11,520 bases of DNA from Propionibacteriaceae bacterium UBA5174 (GCA_002413345.1 DHWU01000026.1:1-11520); one strand, 5' to 3'; numbered from the stretch's first letter, positions 1-6,801 are shown. Notes: generated from the sequence alone by a model not told the origin. Numbers and translations: made by a program.

Positions 1-862
1 TGCAGGTGGGGTGAATCTGGGTGTAACACGGGTTAGCGAAGTAGGCACCCTTGCGGTGTGCCCGCCAGGCTGCGGTCGTGTTAGAACCCATCGCATTGGT
101 GGATAGGTAGAACACGTTGCCGTAGCCACCGCTGGCCAGCACTACTGCATCGCCGAGCCAGGTTTCGATCTCACCGGTGACCAGGTCACGGGTGACGATG
201 CCGCGGGCGCGACCGTCAACCATGATCAGTTCCTGCATCTCACAGCGGGCGTTGTTGGTGACCGTGCCGGCCGCCACCTGCCGCTCCAATGCCTGGTAGG
301 CGCCGATCAACAGCTGCTGGCCGGTTTGGCCGCGAGCGTAGAAGGTGCGCTGCACCTGGACGCCACCAAAGGAGCGGTTATCGAGCAGACCGCCGTATTC
401 CCGAGCGAACGGAACGCCTTGCGCCACGCACTGATCGATGATGTTGGCGCTGACCTCGGCCAAGCGGTAGACGTTGGTCTCGCGAGCCCGGTAGTCACCA
501 CCCTTCACCGTGTCGTAGAACAACCGGTAGACCGAGTCGTTGTCGTTGCGATAGTTCTTAGCGGCATTGATGCCACCCTGAGCCGCAATGGAGTGGGCTC
601 GACGCGGGCTGTCCTGGTAGCAGAAGTTCACCACGTTGTAGCCAGCCTCACCCAGGGAGGCAGCTGCGGAAGCGCCAGCCAGGCCGGTGCCAACGATCAG
701 CACGGTCATCTTGCGCCGGTTGGCCGGGTTGACCAACTTGGCATCAAACTTTCGCTGCGACCACTTCTTCTCGATCGGGCCAGCTGGAGCTTTGGTATCA
801 GCAATCGCCTCGCCGACGGTGAAGTAGTCGGCAGCGGGCAAGGTCTTTGAAGTCGCAGCCAT
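1..862 (-). CDS. sdhA: Succinate dehydrogenase flavoprotein subunit (B-type complex II), 3' end cut by window
   Basis: This is the catalytic flavoprotein of complex II. It oxidises succinate to fumarate at a covalently bound FAD on the cytoplasmic face of the membrane, linking the TCA cycle to the quinone pool. 287 residues are visible, somewhat under half of the usual 600-670; the C-terminal part lies beyond base 1. Seen: an FAD dinucleotide-binding glycine motif GTGLAG at residues 58-63; the segment HSIAAQGGINAAKNY, whose His90 is the expected site of covalent flavin attachment; GGLLDNRSFGGVQVQRTFYARGQ at about 154-176, characteristic of B-type enzymes; and the start of the conserved QIHPTC segment at the window edge. 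The ATG shares its A with the TGA of sdhC (TGATG), so translation is probably coupled. The order sdhC-sdhA, with sdhB expected next, is typical of actinobacteria. A fumarate reductase role cannot be excluded from sequence alone. Confidence 0.96.
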   Translation of the reverse strand, partial: MAATSKTLPAADYFTVGEAIADTKAPAGPIEKKWSQRKFDAKLVNPANRRKMTVLIVGTGLAGASAAASLGEAGYNVVNFCYQDSPRRAHSIAAQGGINAAKNYRNDNDSVYRLFYDTVKGGDYRARETNVYRLAEVSANIIDQCVAQGVPFAREYGGLLDNRSFGGVQVQRTFYARGQTGQQLLIGAYQALERQVAAGTVTNNARCEMQELIMVDGRARGIVTRDLVTGEIETWLGDAVVLASGGYGNVFYLSTNAMGSNTTAAWRAHRKGAYFANPCYTQIHPTC

Positions 863-1587
863 CAGTTGATCCATCCGAAGAGTACGGCCATCGGCATCAT
901 CATGAAGCCGATGAAGAGCAGGACCGCCACCGCCCAGGCGCAGGCGTTCAGCACGGTGCGAGCCTTTTCGCTGGTGTTCGCGCCCAAAGTGGTGAACGCG
1001 CTCCAGAAGCCGTGCCGCACATGCATGGTGACCACAGCCACCCAGATGCCGTAGAGGGCAACCAGCCACCAGTTCCTAAATTCGCCGACCACCATTAGGT
1101 AAGGCGAATCTGCATAGGTGGTGCCGAAGCTGCCCGAAACCAGCGCCGAGTGCACGGTGAATTGAGCCAGGTGGAAGATCAGGAACCCGGCCAGGATCAC
1201 CCCGCCCCAACGCATGGTGCGTGCCGAGTAGGTCTGGGACAGCGTCTTGCGAGCTTTGTAGCTCGAAGGCGATGCCGCTTTGGCCCGCTGCCACAGGACC
1301 AGGGCCGAGTAGAGGTGCAGCACGACTGCTGCCACCATCACCGTCCGGAAGATCCAGATGAAGCTGCCCTTCGGCAGCATCGGGTAGAGGATGTCCCCCT
1401 TGAGCCACTCCGCATAATGATTAAAGGAGTCGGCACCAAGGAACATCTTGAGGTTGCCGTACATGTGCATCAGTAGGAAGCCGATCAGCATCAAGCCGGT
1501 GACGGCCATTAAGGCCTTCAACGCGACTGAGGATCGGACTGCCCTCTGATGAGGAGTAAGGGTCATTGTCGCCACGGAGCACACCAT
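862..1587 (-). CDS. sdhC: Succinate dehydrogenase cytochrome b subunit (B-type, single-subunit anchor)
   Basis: This is the membrane anchor of complex II, carrying haem b and the quinone site. At 241 residues it matches the single large anchor of B-type enzymes rather than the two small SdhC/SdhD subunits of other types. Five hydrophobic segments are visible at about 23-43, 76-99, 125-148, 170-192 and 213-237. His41 (LLMHMYGNLK), His91 (VVLHLYSA), His139 (IFHLAQF) and His189 (TMHVRHGFW) sit in the membrane helices at the places where di-haem B-type subunits have their four axial ligands, so two haems b are inferred. The start is uncertain. The longest form begins at ATG 1587; GTG 1575 and ATG 1566 are in frame, and the form starting at 1575 or 1566 resembles related N-termini as well. 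None has a convincing ribosome-binding site. The gene is translationally coupled to sdhA through TGATG. Confidence 0.94.
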   Translation of the reverse strand: MVCSVATMTLTPHQRAVRSSVALKALMAVTGLMLIGFLLMHMYGNLKMFLGADSFNHYAEWLKGDILYPMLPKGSFIWIFRTVMVAAVVLHLYSALVLWQRAKAASPSSYKARKTLSQTYSARTMRWGGVILAGFLIFHLAQFTVHSALVSGSFGTTYADSPYLMVVGEFRNWWLVALYGIWVAVVTMHVRHGFWSAFTTLGANTSEKARTVLNACAWAVAVLLFIGFMMMPMAVLFGWIN

Positions 1588-1706
1588 AGTGAGTCCAGGG
1601 GTCCGAATCCCGCATGGGCGAACATTGCCTAGCTTTATGTCTCAGATTGCGGACGCCGCTGACCCGACTAGGACCGATAGGTCATTTTCAAAACACTACC
1701 GTGTTG
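1588..1706 (-). promoter_or_regulatory. trmD-sdhC spacer with probable sdh promoter and short inverted repeat
   Basis: This 119-base spacer separates the ribosome/tRNA cluster from the sdh genes, so an sdh promoter is expected here. One base after the trmD stop is the inverted repeat AACAC-TACC-GTGTT (1692-1705). On the minus strand it is followed by a short T run, so it may be a weak terminator or an operator. A -10-like CATAAA lies at 1639-1634, but no good -35 was found at the right distance. No match to known sdh regulator sites (for example GlxR-type TGTGA-N6-TCACA) was seen. The promoter assignment is inference. Confidence 0.3.
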
Positions 1707-2411
1707 TTATTCACCGAACTGGAGCAGGTCTGGACGACGCTCGGCGGTAATTCGCCGTGCTTGCTCAAGCCGCCAACGGTCCACTTCGCCATGATTTCCA
1801 CTCAACAGCACCGGCGGAACCTCCAAACCACGCCAGGTAGACGGCTTGGTAAACACCGGGTATTCCAACTCCCCATTCAACTGACTGCCATGTGATTCCT
1901 CAGCCAAGGACTCAGGGTTACCCAATACCCCTGGAATCAGTCGCACCACGGCCTCCACGATGGCCAAAGCCGCAACTTCTCCCCCATTGAGCACGTAGTC
2001 ACCCAAGCTGAGCTCTCGGACCTGCATCTTGGTCCGGGCGTGTTCGCTCACCCGGGCATCAATGCCCTCATACCGGCCACAGGCAAACAGCAACCAATCA
2101 GCTTCGGCCAACTCGGCTGCGATCGACTGCCGGAAAGGTTCACCGGCCGGAGTCGGGATCACCAGCACCGGTGTGGGACCGTCGGCGGGTACCAAGGCAT
2201 CAAAAACCTCTCCCCACGGTTCGGGCTTCATCACCATGCCCGCGCCACCGCCATAGGGGGTGTCGTCGACCGTGCGATGCCGATCGTGGGTCCAATCCCG
2301 CAGATCATGGACGCCGAGATCCACCAGCCCCGAAGAAATGGCCTTACCCACCAGCGACAACTGCAACGGCGCAAAGTAATCGCAGAAGATGCTGACTAGG
2401 TCAATCCGCAT
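1707..2411 (-). CDS. trmD: tRNA (guanine-N1-)-methyltransferase TrmD
   Basis: TrmD uses S-adenosylmethionine to methylate N1 of G37 next to the anticodon, preventing +1 frameshifting. It is cytoplasmic and dimeric, with a trefoil knot. The 234 residues show the whole family pattern: THDRHRTVDDTPYGGGAGMVMKPEP spanning 41-65, CGRYEGIDARV at 111-121 and LGDYVLNGGEVAALAIVEAV at 136-155 (both in the knot/SAM site), and YPVFTKPSTWRGLEVPPVLLSGNH at 184-207. One point is odd. By hand alignment to E. coli TrmD, the catalytic Asp169 position is Glu172 here (AEESH in place of TEDSF). The ATG at 2411 lies inside rimM, with an 11-base overlap, so the two are translationally coupled, as is common for this pair. 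The rplS gene that often follows is absent; sdhC comes next. Confidence 0.97.
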   Translation of the reverse strand: MRIDLVSIFCDYFAPLQLSLVGKAISSGLVDLGVHDLRDWTHDRHRTVDDTPYGGGAGMVMKPEPWGEVFDALVPADGPTPVLVIPTPAGEPFRQSIAAELAEADWLLFACGRYEGIDARVSEHARTKMQVRELSLGDYVLNGGEVAALAIVEAVVRLIPGVLGNPESLAEESHGSQLNGELEYPVFTKPSTWRGLEVPPVLLSGNHGEVDRWRLEQARRITAERRPDLLQFGE

Positions 2412-2913
2412 CGCTAACCTCGCTCAACAGCCCCGGAATCGGTTCGATCACCAACCGACCAGCGCCCGGATCGACTTCAGGCACCAATTGAGCCACGAAA
2501 GGCACTAGCCGCTCCCCCTCAGCGGTGCGGACCACCAACAGATCCTGCGACGCATGATGCTCCACATCGACCACCTCACCGAGGCGATTCCCCGCCGGAT
2601 CAAATGCCGCCAATCCAATCAAAGTGCTGTCGTTGAATTCCTCGTCGTCCAGCGATTCCGGGGCAGCATCGGCCCAGAGTTCCAGTCCGCGCAAGGCCTC
2701 GGCTTCGGCACGATCTCCAGTTTCGACGAAATGCACCACCAGCCTGCCTTGCACCAGCTTTCGGCTTGCCACGGTGAGCGTTTTCGTTGCCACGGCAAAC
2801 TTGATCCCGATCTCGAAACGTTCCTCGATCCGGTCAGTGTGCGGACGCACCGTAACCTCGCCCTTCAAACCGTGGGGGCGTCCGATCGTGCCTACGATCA
2901 CCTGCTGAACCAT
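2401..2913 (-). CDS. rimM: 16S rRNA processing / 30S assembly factor RimM
   Basis: RimM binds ribosomal protein S19 and helps mature the head of the 30S subunit. The 170-residue length is normal. The N-terminal RimM barrel carries the family hallmark VGTIGRPHGLKGEV (7-20). A PRC-barrel domain follows at about 95-163, with LIGLAAFD, LGEVVDVEHHASQDLLVV, LVPFVAQLVPEVD and the closing IEPIPGLL. The ATG at 2913 is preceded by GGAAAG at a good ribosome-binding distance. The 3' end overlaps trmD by 11 bases. The gene lies 107 bases downstream of khpA, and that spacer contains two strong hairpins, so expression of rimM-trmD may be tuned separately from rpsP-khpA. Confidence 0.97.
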   Translation of the reverse strand: MVQQVIVGTIGRPHGLKGEVTVRPHTDRIEERFEIGIKFAVATKTLTVASRKLVQGRLVVHFVETGDRAEAEALRGLELWADAAPESLDDEEFNDSTLIGLAAFDPAGNRLGEVVDVEHHASQDLLVVRTAEGERLVPFVAQLVPEVDPGAGRLVIEPIPGLLSEVSDAD

Positions 2914-2942
2914 CAGCTTTCCAAACCTTCCGGTATTGCTGG

Positions 2943-2983
2943 AAAAATGCCGACCGCCCCGCCGCGAGGTGCGGACGGGGCGG
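2943..2983 (-). terminator. GC-rich stem-loop with T run (attenuator or terminator) between khpA and rimM
   Basis: An 8-bp perfect stem (CCGCCCCG at 2954-2961 with CGGGGCGG at 2976-2983) continues inward by four more pairs after a single bulged base, closing on a five-base loop. On the transcribed minus strand the stem is followed, after six bases, by five T residues (2947-2943). This resembles an intrinsic terminator, although the T run is short and slightly distant. It lies upstream of the rimM start, so partial attenuation within the operon is more likely than a full stop. Whether it terminates is inference. Confidence 0.55.
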
Positions 2984-2994
2984 ACGACAATGTT

Positions 2995-3015
2995 GGTTCT
3001 CCGCAGCGGAGAACC
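2995..3015 (-). repeat. 21-base near-perfect palindrome just after the khpA stop
   Basis: Ten bases, GGTTCTCCGC, are followed by one central base and then the exact reverse complement GCGGAGAACC. It begins five bases after the khpA stop codon. In RNA it would fold into an 8-bp stem with a small loop, or at most nine pairs around three bases; as DNA it is a dyad that a dimeric repressor could bind. No T run follows directly, so it is not an intrinsic terminator by itself. It may protect the 3' end of rpsP-khpA mRNA. Confidence 0.6.
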
Positions 3016-3020
3016 GTTGA

Positions 3021-3275
3021 TCAGTTGCGGCGCCGAGACCGGCGATCGACATCGACGAAGTCGATCCGGATCTGGTCACGACCGGCCAGAGCCCCGATCA
3101 CCGTACGCAGAGCACTGGCCGTACGGCCCTGACGCCCGATGACCTTGCCGATGTCTTCGGGATTCACCCGCACCTCAAGGGTGTGAGTGCGACCCCGATC
3201 GTATTCGCGCACCCGAACATCGTCCGGGTTGGGCACCAGACCTCTAACCAGGTGCTCCAAGGCATCGGTGAGCAT
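3021..3275 (-). CDS. khpA: KH-domain RNA-binding protein KhpA
   Basis: This is a small single-KH-domain protein of 84 residues, typical for the family. Relatives bind RNA, in some bacteria together with KhpB, and affect cell division and growth. The KH signature IGKVIGRQGR is at 42-51, with the RNA-contacting GxxG loop being GRQG (47-50). The fold continues through TASALRTVIGALAG and a last strand QIRIDFVDVD. The C-terminus ends in a basic run (RRSRRRN) that may add RNA affinity. ATG 3275 lies two bases after the rpsP stop, with a GAAGAGG ribosome-binding site inside the end of rpsP, so coupled translation is expected. The gene follows rpsP in the usual order. The molecular role in this organism is inferred from the family. 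Confidence 0.95.
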   Translation of the reverse strand: MLTDALEHLVRGLVPNPDDVRVREYDRGRTHTLEVRVNPEDIGKVIGRQGRTASALRTVIGALAGRDQIRIDFVDVDRRSRRRN

Positions 3276-3277
3276 GC

Positions 3278-3739
3278 TCAGGCCTCTTCGGCCTTGGCCG
3301 GAGCTTCAGCTTCGGCGGTTTCCGCCGGAGCCTCAACCTTGGCCTCTTCAGCCTTCTTGGCCTTCTTGGGCTTCGAGATCGCGGTGGTGGCCGGATCATC
3401 ACCCAGCGCGGCCAAAGCGGCGTTGAACAAAGCCACCTTGTCCCTGGGCTCCGGCTGCGGATCAACACCAGACGGACTGGTGTCGCCGGAGAACTTCTGC
3501 CAATCGCCAGTGCGCTTGAAAATCGCGACCACAGCTTCGGTCGGCTGCGCGCCGACACCCAGCCAGTACTGAGCGCGTTCCGAGTTGACCTTGATCACCG
3601 ACGGGTCGTTCTTCGGGTGGTAGAGGCCGATCTCCTCGATCGCCCGGCCGTCCCGCTTGGCGCGGGCATCCATGACGACGATGCGGTAGTGCGGCGAGCG
3701 GATCTTGCCGAGCCGCTTAAGTCGAATCTTTACAGCCAC
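3278..3739 (-). CDS. rpsP: 30S ribosomal protein S16
   Basis: S16 is an assembly protein of the 30S body that contacts 16S rRNA. The first ~85 residues carry the conserved fold: VKIRLKRLGKIRSPHYRIVVMDAR near the start, then IEEIGLYHP, ERAQYWLGVGAQPTEAV and IFKRTGDW. Residues ~85-153 form an extension ending in an Ala/Glu/Lys-rich, probably disordered tail; extended S16 proteins of this kind are usual in actinobacteria. The start is GTG at 3739, giving the expected (M)AVKIRL. It is preceded by AGGAG (3755-3751), a somewhat long 11 bases away. It is the first gene of rpsP-khpA-rimM-trmD, and the 212 bases ahead of it should hold the operon promoter. Confidence 0.97.
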   Translation of the reverse strand: MAVKIRLKRLGKIRSPHYRIVVMDARAKRDGRAIEEIGLYHPKNDPSVIKVNSERAQYWLGVGAQPTEAVVAIFKRTGDWQKFSGDTSPSGVDPQPEPRDKVALFNAALAALGDDPATTAISKPKKAKKAEEAKVEAPAETAEAEAPAKAEEA

Positions 3740-3951
3740 GAGTGTGGTTTCTCCTGTACGAGCTAGGACCGATTACGTAACCGGCCCGGATGGGTGGAAT
3801 CGATCATCGCTGTGGGGCAACGAATACTGAATCCGGATGGATCCATGCGCGCCGGGCTTGAGAGGGCGCCAACGGCACAGATGCGCAGGCCATTCTGCCA
3901 GACCCGCACCACTTCGAGCCAACCGAGCCGGATCTCAAGGCCGACTTCGCC
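3740..3951 (-). promoter_or_regulatory. Leader and probable promoter region of the rpsP operon
   Basis: This is the longest gap between genes in the window, at 212 bases, and it precedes a ribosomal-protein operon. The only clear site is the AGGAG at 3755-3751 for rpsP. A -10-like CAGAAT is at 3897-3892 within TGGCAGAATGG. The nearest -35-like TTGGCT (3922-3917) is 19 bases away, which is long. If this -10 is used, the mRNA leader would be about 140-150 bases, enough for structured autoregulation. No ORF or riboswitch motif was recognised. Confidence 0.35.
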
Positions 3952-5124
3952 TCAGTTGCTGGTACCGGCCACCACACGTCCTCGCAGAATCACCAACTCC
4001 GGGTGCGCTAACACCGCCGTGTCGAGCCTCGGATCGGCAGCATAAACCACCAAGTCAGCCCAGCCACCCTCAGCAATATCGGGGGCACCCAACCAATCCC
4101 GGGCTCGCCAGGACGCCGCCCCGAGCGCAAAGTCCCGCCCGCCAAGTTGGGCCAACAACTCAACTTCGGACGCGATCAGTCCGTGGGCCAAGGTTCCGCC
4201 CGCATCGGTACCAGCGAACACAGGCACCCCGGCTTCGATTGCCGCTCCCAGGGTTTGGAAACGCCGGGCGTAGAGGTCGCGCATGTGCGCGGCATAGCGG
4301 GGAAATTTGTCTTGGCCGGCATCGGCGAAACCCGGGAAGTTCTCCAGATTGATCATCGTCGGTACCAGCGCCACCTGGCCAGCGGCCATCAGTTCGATGG
4401 TTTCTACGTCCAACCCAGTGCCGTGCTCAATGCCATCGATTCCGGCCCGCACCAACTGCTGCACCGACTCCTCACCAAAGCAGTGAGCCGTCACCCGCGC
4501 GCCAAGCTCATGGGCTTTCGCAATCGCGGCTGCCGCGACTTCGGCTGGCCAAAGTGGCGCCAAGTCCCCCACTCCGCGATCAATCCAATCCCCCACCAAC
4601 TTCACCCAGCCATCTCCAGCCACTGCTTGCCGGGCCACCTCTGCCACCAGTTCGTCGGGGTCGACTTCGTTGGCGTAGTTGCGCAGGTACCGCTTGGGCG
4701 CAGCAATGTGCCGTCCAGCGCGAATAATCCGGGGCAAGTCTGCACGCTGGTCAATCCAATGGGTATCTACCGGCGAACCAGCGTCGCGCACCAGCAAAGT
4801 GCCGGCGTCCCGGTCGGTTAGAGCTTGTCCCTGGGCCACTGCTACCGGCACTGCGCCGTCGGACCCAAGGCCAATATGGCAGTGGGCGTCCACCAGACCG
4901 GGCATGATCCAGGCATTTCGACACACGGTCACCGCGTCGGCCACCGGCTCGGTGCGGATCAATCCGTCGACCACCCACAGATCACCGACATCGCCGCCGG
5001 GCAGGACCACTCCGGAAAGGTGCAGTCGAGTCGCTTCGGCTAGGCCGCCGATCGGGGACACACCATGCGAGTGGGCGAAGAACTGCGGCTCACCCATGCC
5101 GGGCGGAGTGTGCTGATGTCCCAT
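3952..5124 (-). CDS. Metal-dependent amidohydrolase family protein
   Basis: This is a TIM-barrel amidohydrolase of the imidazolonepropionase/prolidase-like branch; the substrate is unknown. The 390 residues give a typical length. A small beta-sandwich half (about 32-74) leads into PGLVDAHCHIG with the metal pair His81/His83. Lys175 (GWVKLVGDW) is the likely strand-4 bridging ligand. His214 (VTAHCFGEES), His234 (GIEHGTGL) and the catalytic Asp307 (FAGTDAGG) complete the metal site. The C-terminus returns to the sandwich with WADLVVYAADP. All key residues are present, so an active hydrolase is expected. There is no signal peptide, so it should be cytosolic. The first ~25 residues look poorly conserved and no strong ribosome-binding site was seen, so the start could be slightly later (ATG 5097 is in frame). 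An amidohydrolase at this place between ffh and rpsP is also known in mycobacteria (the Rv2915c position). Confidence 0.9.
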   Translation of the reverse strand: MGHQHTPPGMGEPQFFAHSHGVSPIGGLAEATRLHLSGVVLPGGDVGDLWVVDGLIRTEPVADAVTVCRNAWIMPGLVDAHCHIGLGSDGAVPVAVAQGQALTDRDAGTLLVRDAGSPVDTHWIDQRADLPRIIRAGRHIAAPKRYLRNYANEVDPDELVAEVARQAVAGDGWVKLVGDWIDRGVGDLAPLWPAEVAAAAIAKAHELGARVTAHCFGEESVQQLVRAGIDGIEHGTGLDVETIELMAAGQVALVPTMINLENFPGFADAGQDKFPRYAAHMRDLYARRFQTLGAAIEAGVPVFAGTDAGGTLAHGLIASEVELLAQLGGRDFALGAASWRARDWLGAPDIAEGGWADLVVYAADPRLDTAVLAHPELVILRGRVVAGTSN

Positions 5125-5185
5125 GCGGGCAGAGGCTACCTCAGCAATGCCTTCGACAGCAGGCCTCAGCGGTCAGCAATTCGGC

Positions 5186-6760
5186 TCAGGCCGGGCCCTT
5201 GTTCTTTGGGTTGAACATCTGCTGCAGTTCTGGCGGAAGCTGAAACTCCCCCAGCTGCTTTGTTAGATCAGCCTCAGCCGACGGTGCGCCAGCGCCGAAG
5301 AGCGAACCGGGAACGGCCTGCGGGGTCGCTTCCACAGCGGGAACCGCGGGACGCGGTGGTCCGGCCGGGCCCTTGCGTTTCTTGCCCGCCCTAGCCGCGC
5401 GTTTCTTGCCACCACCACCGCCAGGGATCGCTCCCATTCCGGGCATGCCGGGCATCCCGCCAGCCAGGGACTGCATCATCTTGCGGGCATCAAAAAACCG
5501 CTTAACCAGCGCGTTAACGTCGGCAACTTTGGTGCCAGATCCGTTGGCTATCCGCAGCCGACGAGAACCGTTTAGGACCTTGGGGTCGGAGCGTTCAGCT
5601 GGCGTCATGGAGTAGATGATCGCCTCGATCCGATCGATCTCGCGCTCGTCGATCCCGGCGATCTGGTCCTTCATCTGCCCCATCCCCGGCATCATGCCCA
5701 GAATCTTCGACAGTGGCCCCATCTTTCGGACTGCCTGCATTTGCTGCAGGAAATCGTCCAGGCCGAAATCGCCTTTGCCGCCAAGTAGCTTCTCGGCGGC
5801 CTTCGCACTGGCTTCAGCGTCAAAGCTCTTCTGGGCCTGCTCGATCAGGGTGAGCATGTCGCCCAGGTCGAGGATCCGGCTGGCCATCCGGTCAGGATGG
5901 AAGGCGTCAAAATCGCCCAGGCCTTCACCATTCGAGGCGAACATGATCGGCTTGCCGGTGACCTTCGCGATGGACAGTGCGGCGCCGCCGCGGGCGTCAC
6001 CGTCCAGTTTGGAGAGGACGACGCCGTCGAAGCCGACTCCCTCGGCGAAGGCGTTAGCCGTGTTGACCGCGTCCTGACCGATCATGGCGTCGACCACAAA
6101 CAGGATCTCGGTCGGGTTCACCGCATCGCGAATGTCAGCGGCTTGGCGCATCAACTCAGCATCGACACCCAGCCGGCCGGCGGTATCGACGATCACCACG
6201 TCGAACAGTTTGGTGGTCGCGTATTCGATCGAAGTCTTGGCCACCGCTACCGGGTCGCCAACCCCGTTGCCGAGTTCGGGAGCGTAGACCTGCACTCCGG
6301 CGCGTTCTCCGACCACCTGCAGCTGGTTGACCGCATTCGGACGCTGCAAGTCAGCGGCGACCAACAATGGCGAGTGGCCCTGCTCCTTCAGCCACACACC
6401 CAACTTGCCGGCCAAGGTGGTCTTACCTGCACCTTGCAGGCCAGCGAGCATGATCACCGTCGGTGGCCGCTTTGCGAAGCGCAAGGTGCGGGTCTGGCCA
6501 CCCAGAATCTCGGTCAGCTCAGTGTTAACGATCTGGATGATCTGCTGCGCTGGATTCAGCGCAGCATGGATCTGAGCGCCAGTCGCGGCCGTGCGAACAG
6601 CCGCGATGAACTCCTTGACCACGCCAAGGTTGACGTCCGCCTCCAGCAGTGCGAGCCGGATTTCCCGCAGCGTCTCGGTGAGGTCGGCTTCACTGAGTCG
6701 GCCCTTCCCGCGAAGATTGCGAAAGACCGTTGACAGCCGATCAGACAAGGTGTCGAACAA
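5186..6760 (-). CDS. ffh: Signal recognition particle GTPase Ffh (SRP54)
   Basis: Ffh binds 4.5S RNA and signal sequences on nascent chains and delivers ribosomes to FtsY. The reading frame is open up to 6904, but the conserved N-terminus (FDTLSDRLSTVFRNLRGKG) starts at TTG 6760, giving 524 residues, the usual actinobacterial length. AGGGAT (6769-6764) is the ribosome-binding site, and a longer start would overlap ftsY. The N domain covers about 1-95. The G domain has GLQGAGKTT (107-115), DTAGR (192-196) and SKLDG (250-254). The M domain, about 330-435, contains the RNA-binding SRRLRIANGSGT (399-410) and a Met-rich end GGMPGMPGMG. A Gly/Lys/Arg cluster and a Pro/Ala-rich tail of ~85 residues follow, probably disordered. 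It lies 67 bases after ftsY and 61 bases before the amidohydrolase gene. Confidence 0.97.
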   Translation of the reverse strand: MFDTLSDRLSTVFRNLRGKGRLSEADLTETLREIRLALLEADVNLGVVKEFIAAVRTAATGAQIHAALNPAQQIIQIVNTELTEILGGQTRTLRFAKRPPTVIMLAGLQGAGKTTLAGKLGVWLKEQGHSPLLVAADLQRPNAVNQLQVVGERAGVQVYAPELGNGVGDPVAVAKTSIEYATTKLFDVVIVDTAGRLGVDAELMRQAADIRDAVNPTEILFVVDAMIGQDAVNTANAFAEGVGFDGVVLSKLDGDARGGAALSIAKVTGKPIMFASNGEGLGDFDAFHPDRMASRILDLGDMLTLIEQAQKSFDAEASAKAAEKLLGGKGDFGLDDFLQQMQAVRKMGPLSKILGMMPGMGQMKDQIAGIDEREIDRIEAIIYSMTPAERSDPKVLNGSRRLRIANGSGTKVADVNALVKRFFDARKMMQSLAGGMPGMPGMGAIPGGGGGKKRAARAGKKRKGPAGPPRPAVPAVEATPQAVPGSLFGAGAPSAEADLTKQLGEFQLPPELQQMFNPKNKGPA

Positions 6761-6795
6761 GGCATCCCTAACGCCGATGGATTGAGCCGGGGCAC

Positions 6796-6801
6796 ATCTT
6801 A
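6796..6801 (-). promoter_or_regulatory. Candidate -10 element for ffh
   Basis: The minus strand reads TAAGAT, a good actinobacterial -10 hexamer, 35 bases upstream of the ffh TTG start in the 67-base ftsY-ffh gap. No TTG-type -35 lies 16-18 bases upstream (ACCAGC is there), so recognition would rest mainly on the -10. ffh may thus have its own promoter in addition to read-through from ftsY. Confidence 0.35.

Noticed and set aside
1598..1613. GGGGTCCGAATCCCGC on the plus strand resembles a tRNA T-arm
   Set aside because: The loop lacks the invariant TTC, and no matching acceptor strand, D-arm or anticodon arm lies in the preceding ~70 bases, which are coding for sdhC. Most likely chance.
5897..6733. 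Long plus-strand open frame of 278 codons opposite ffh
   Set aside because: It is antisense to the conserved GTPase domain of Ffh and its translation has no recognisable domain; long opposite-strand frames are common in G+C-rich genes.
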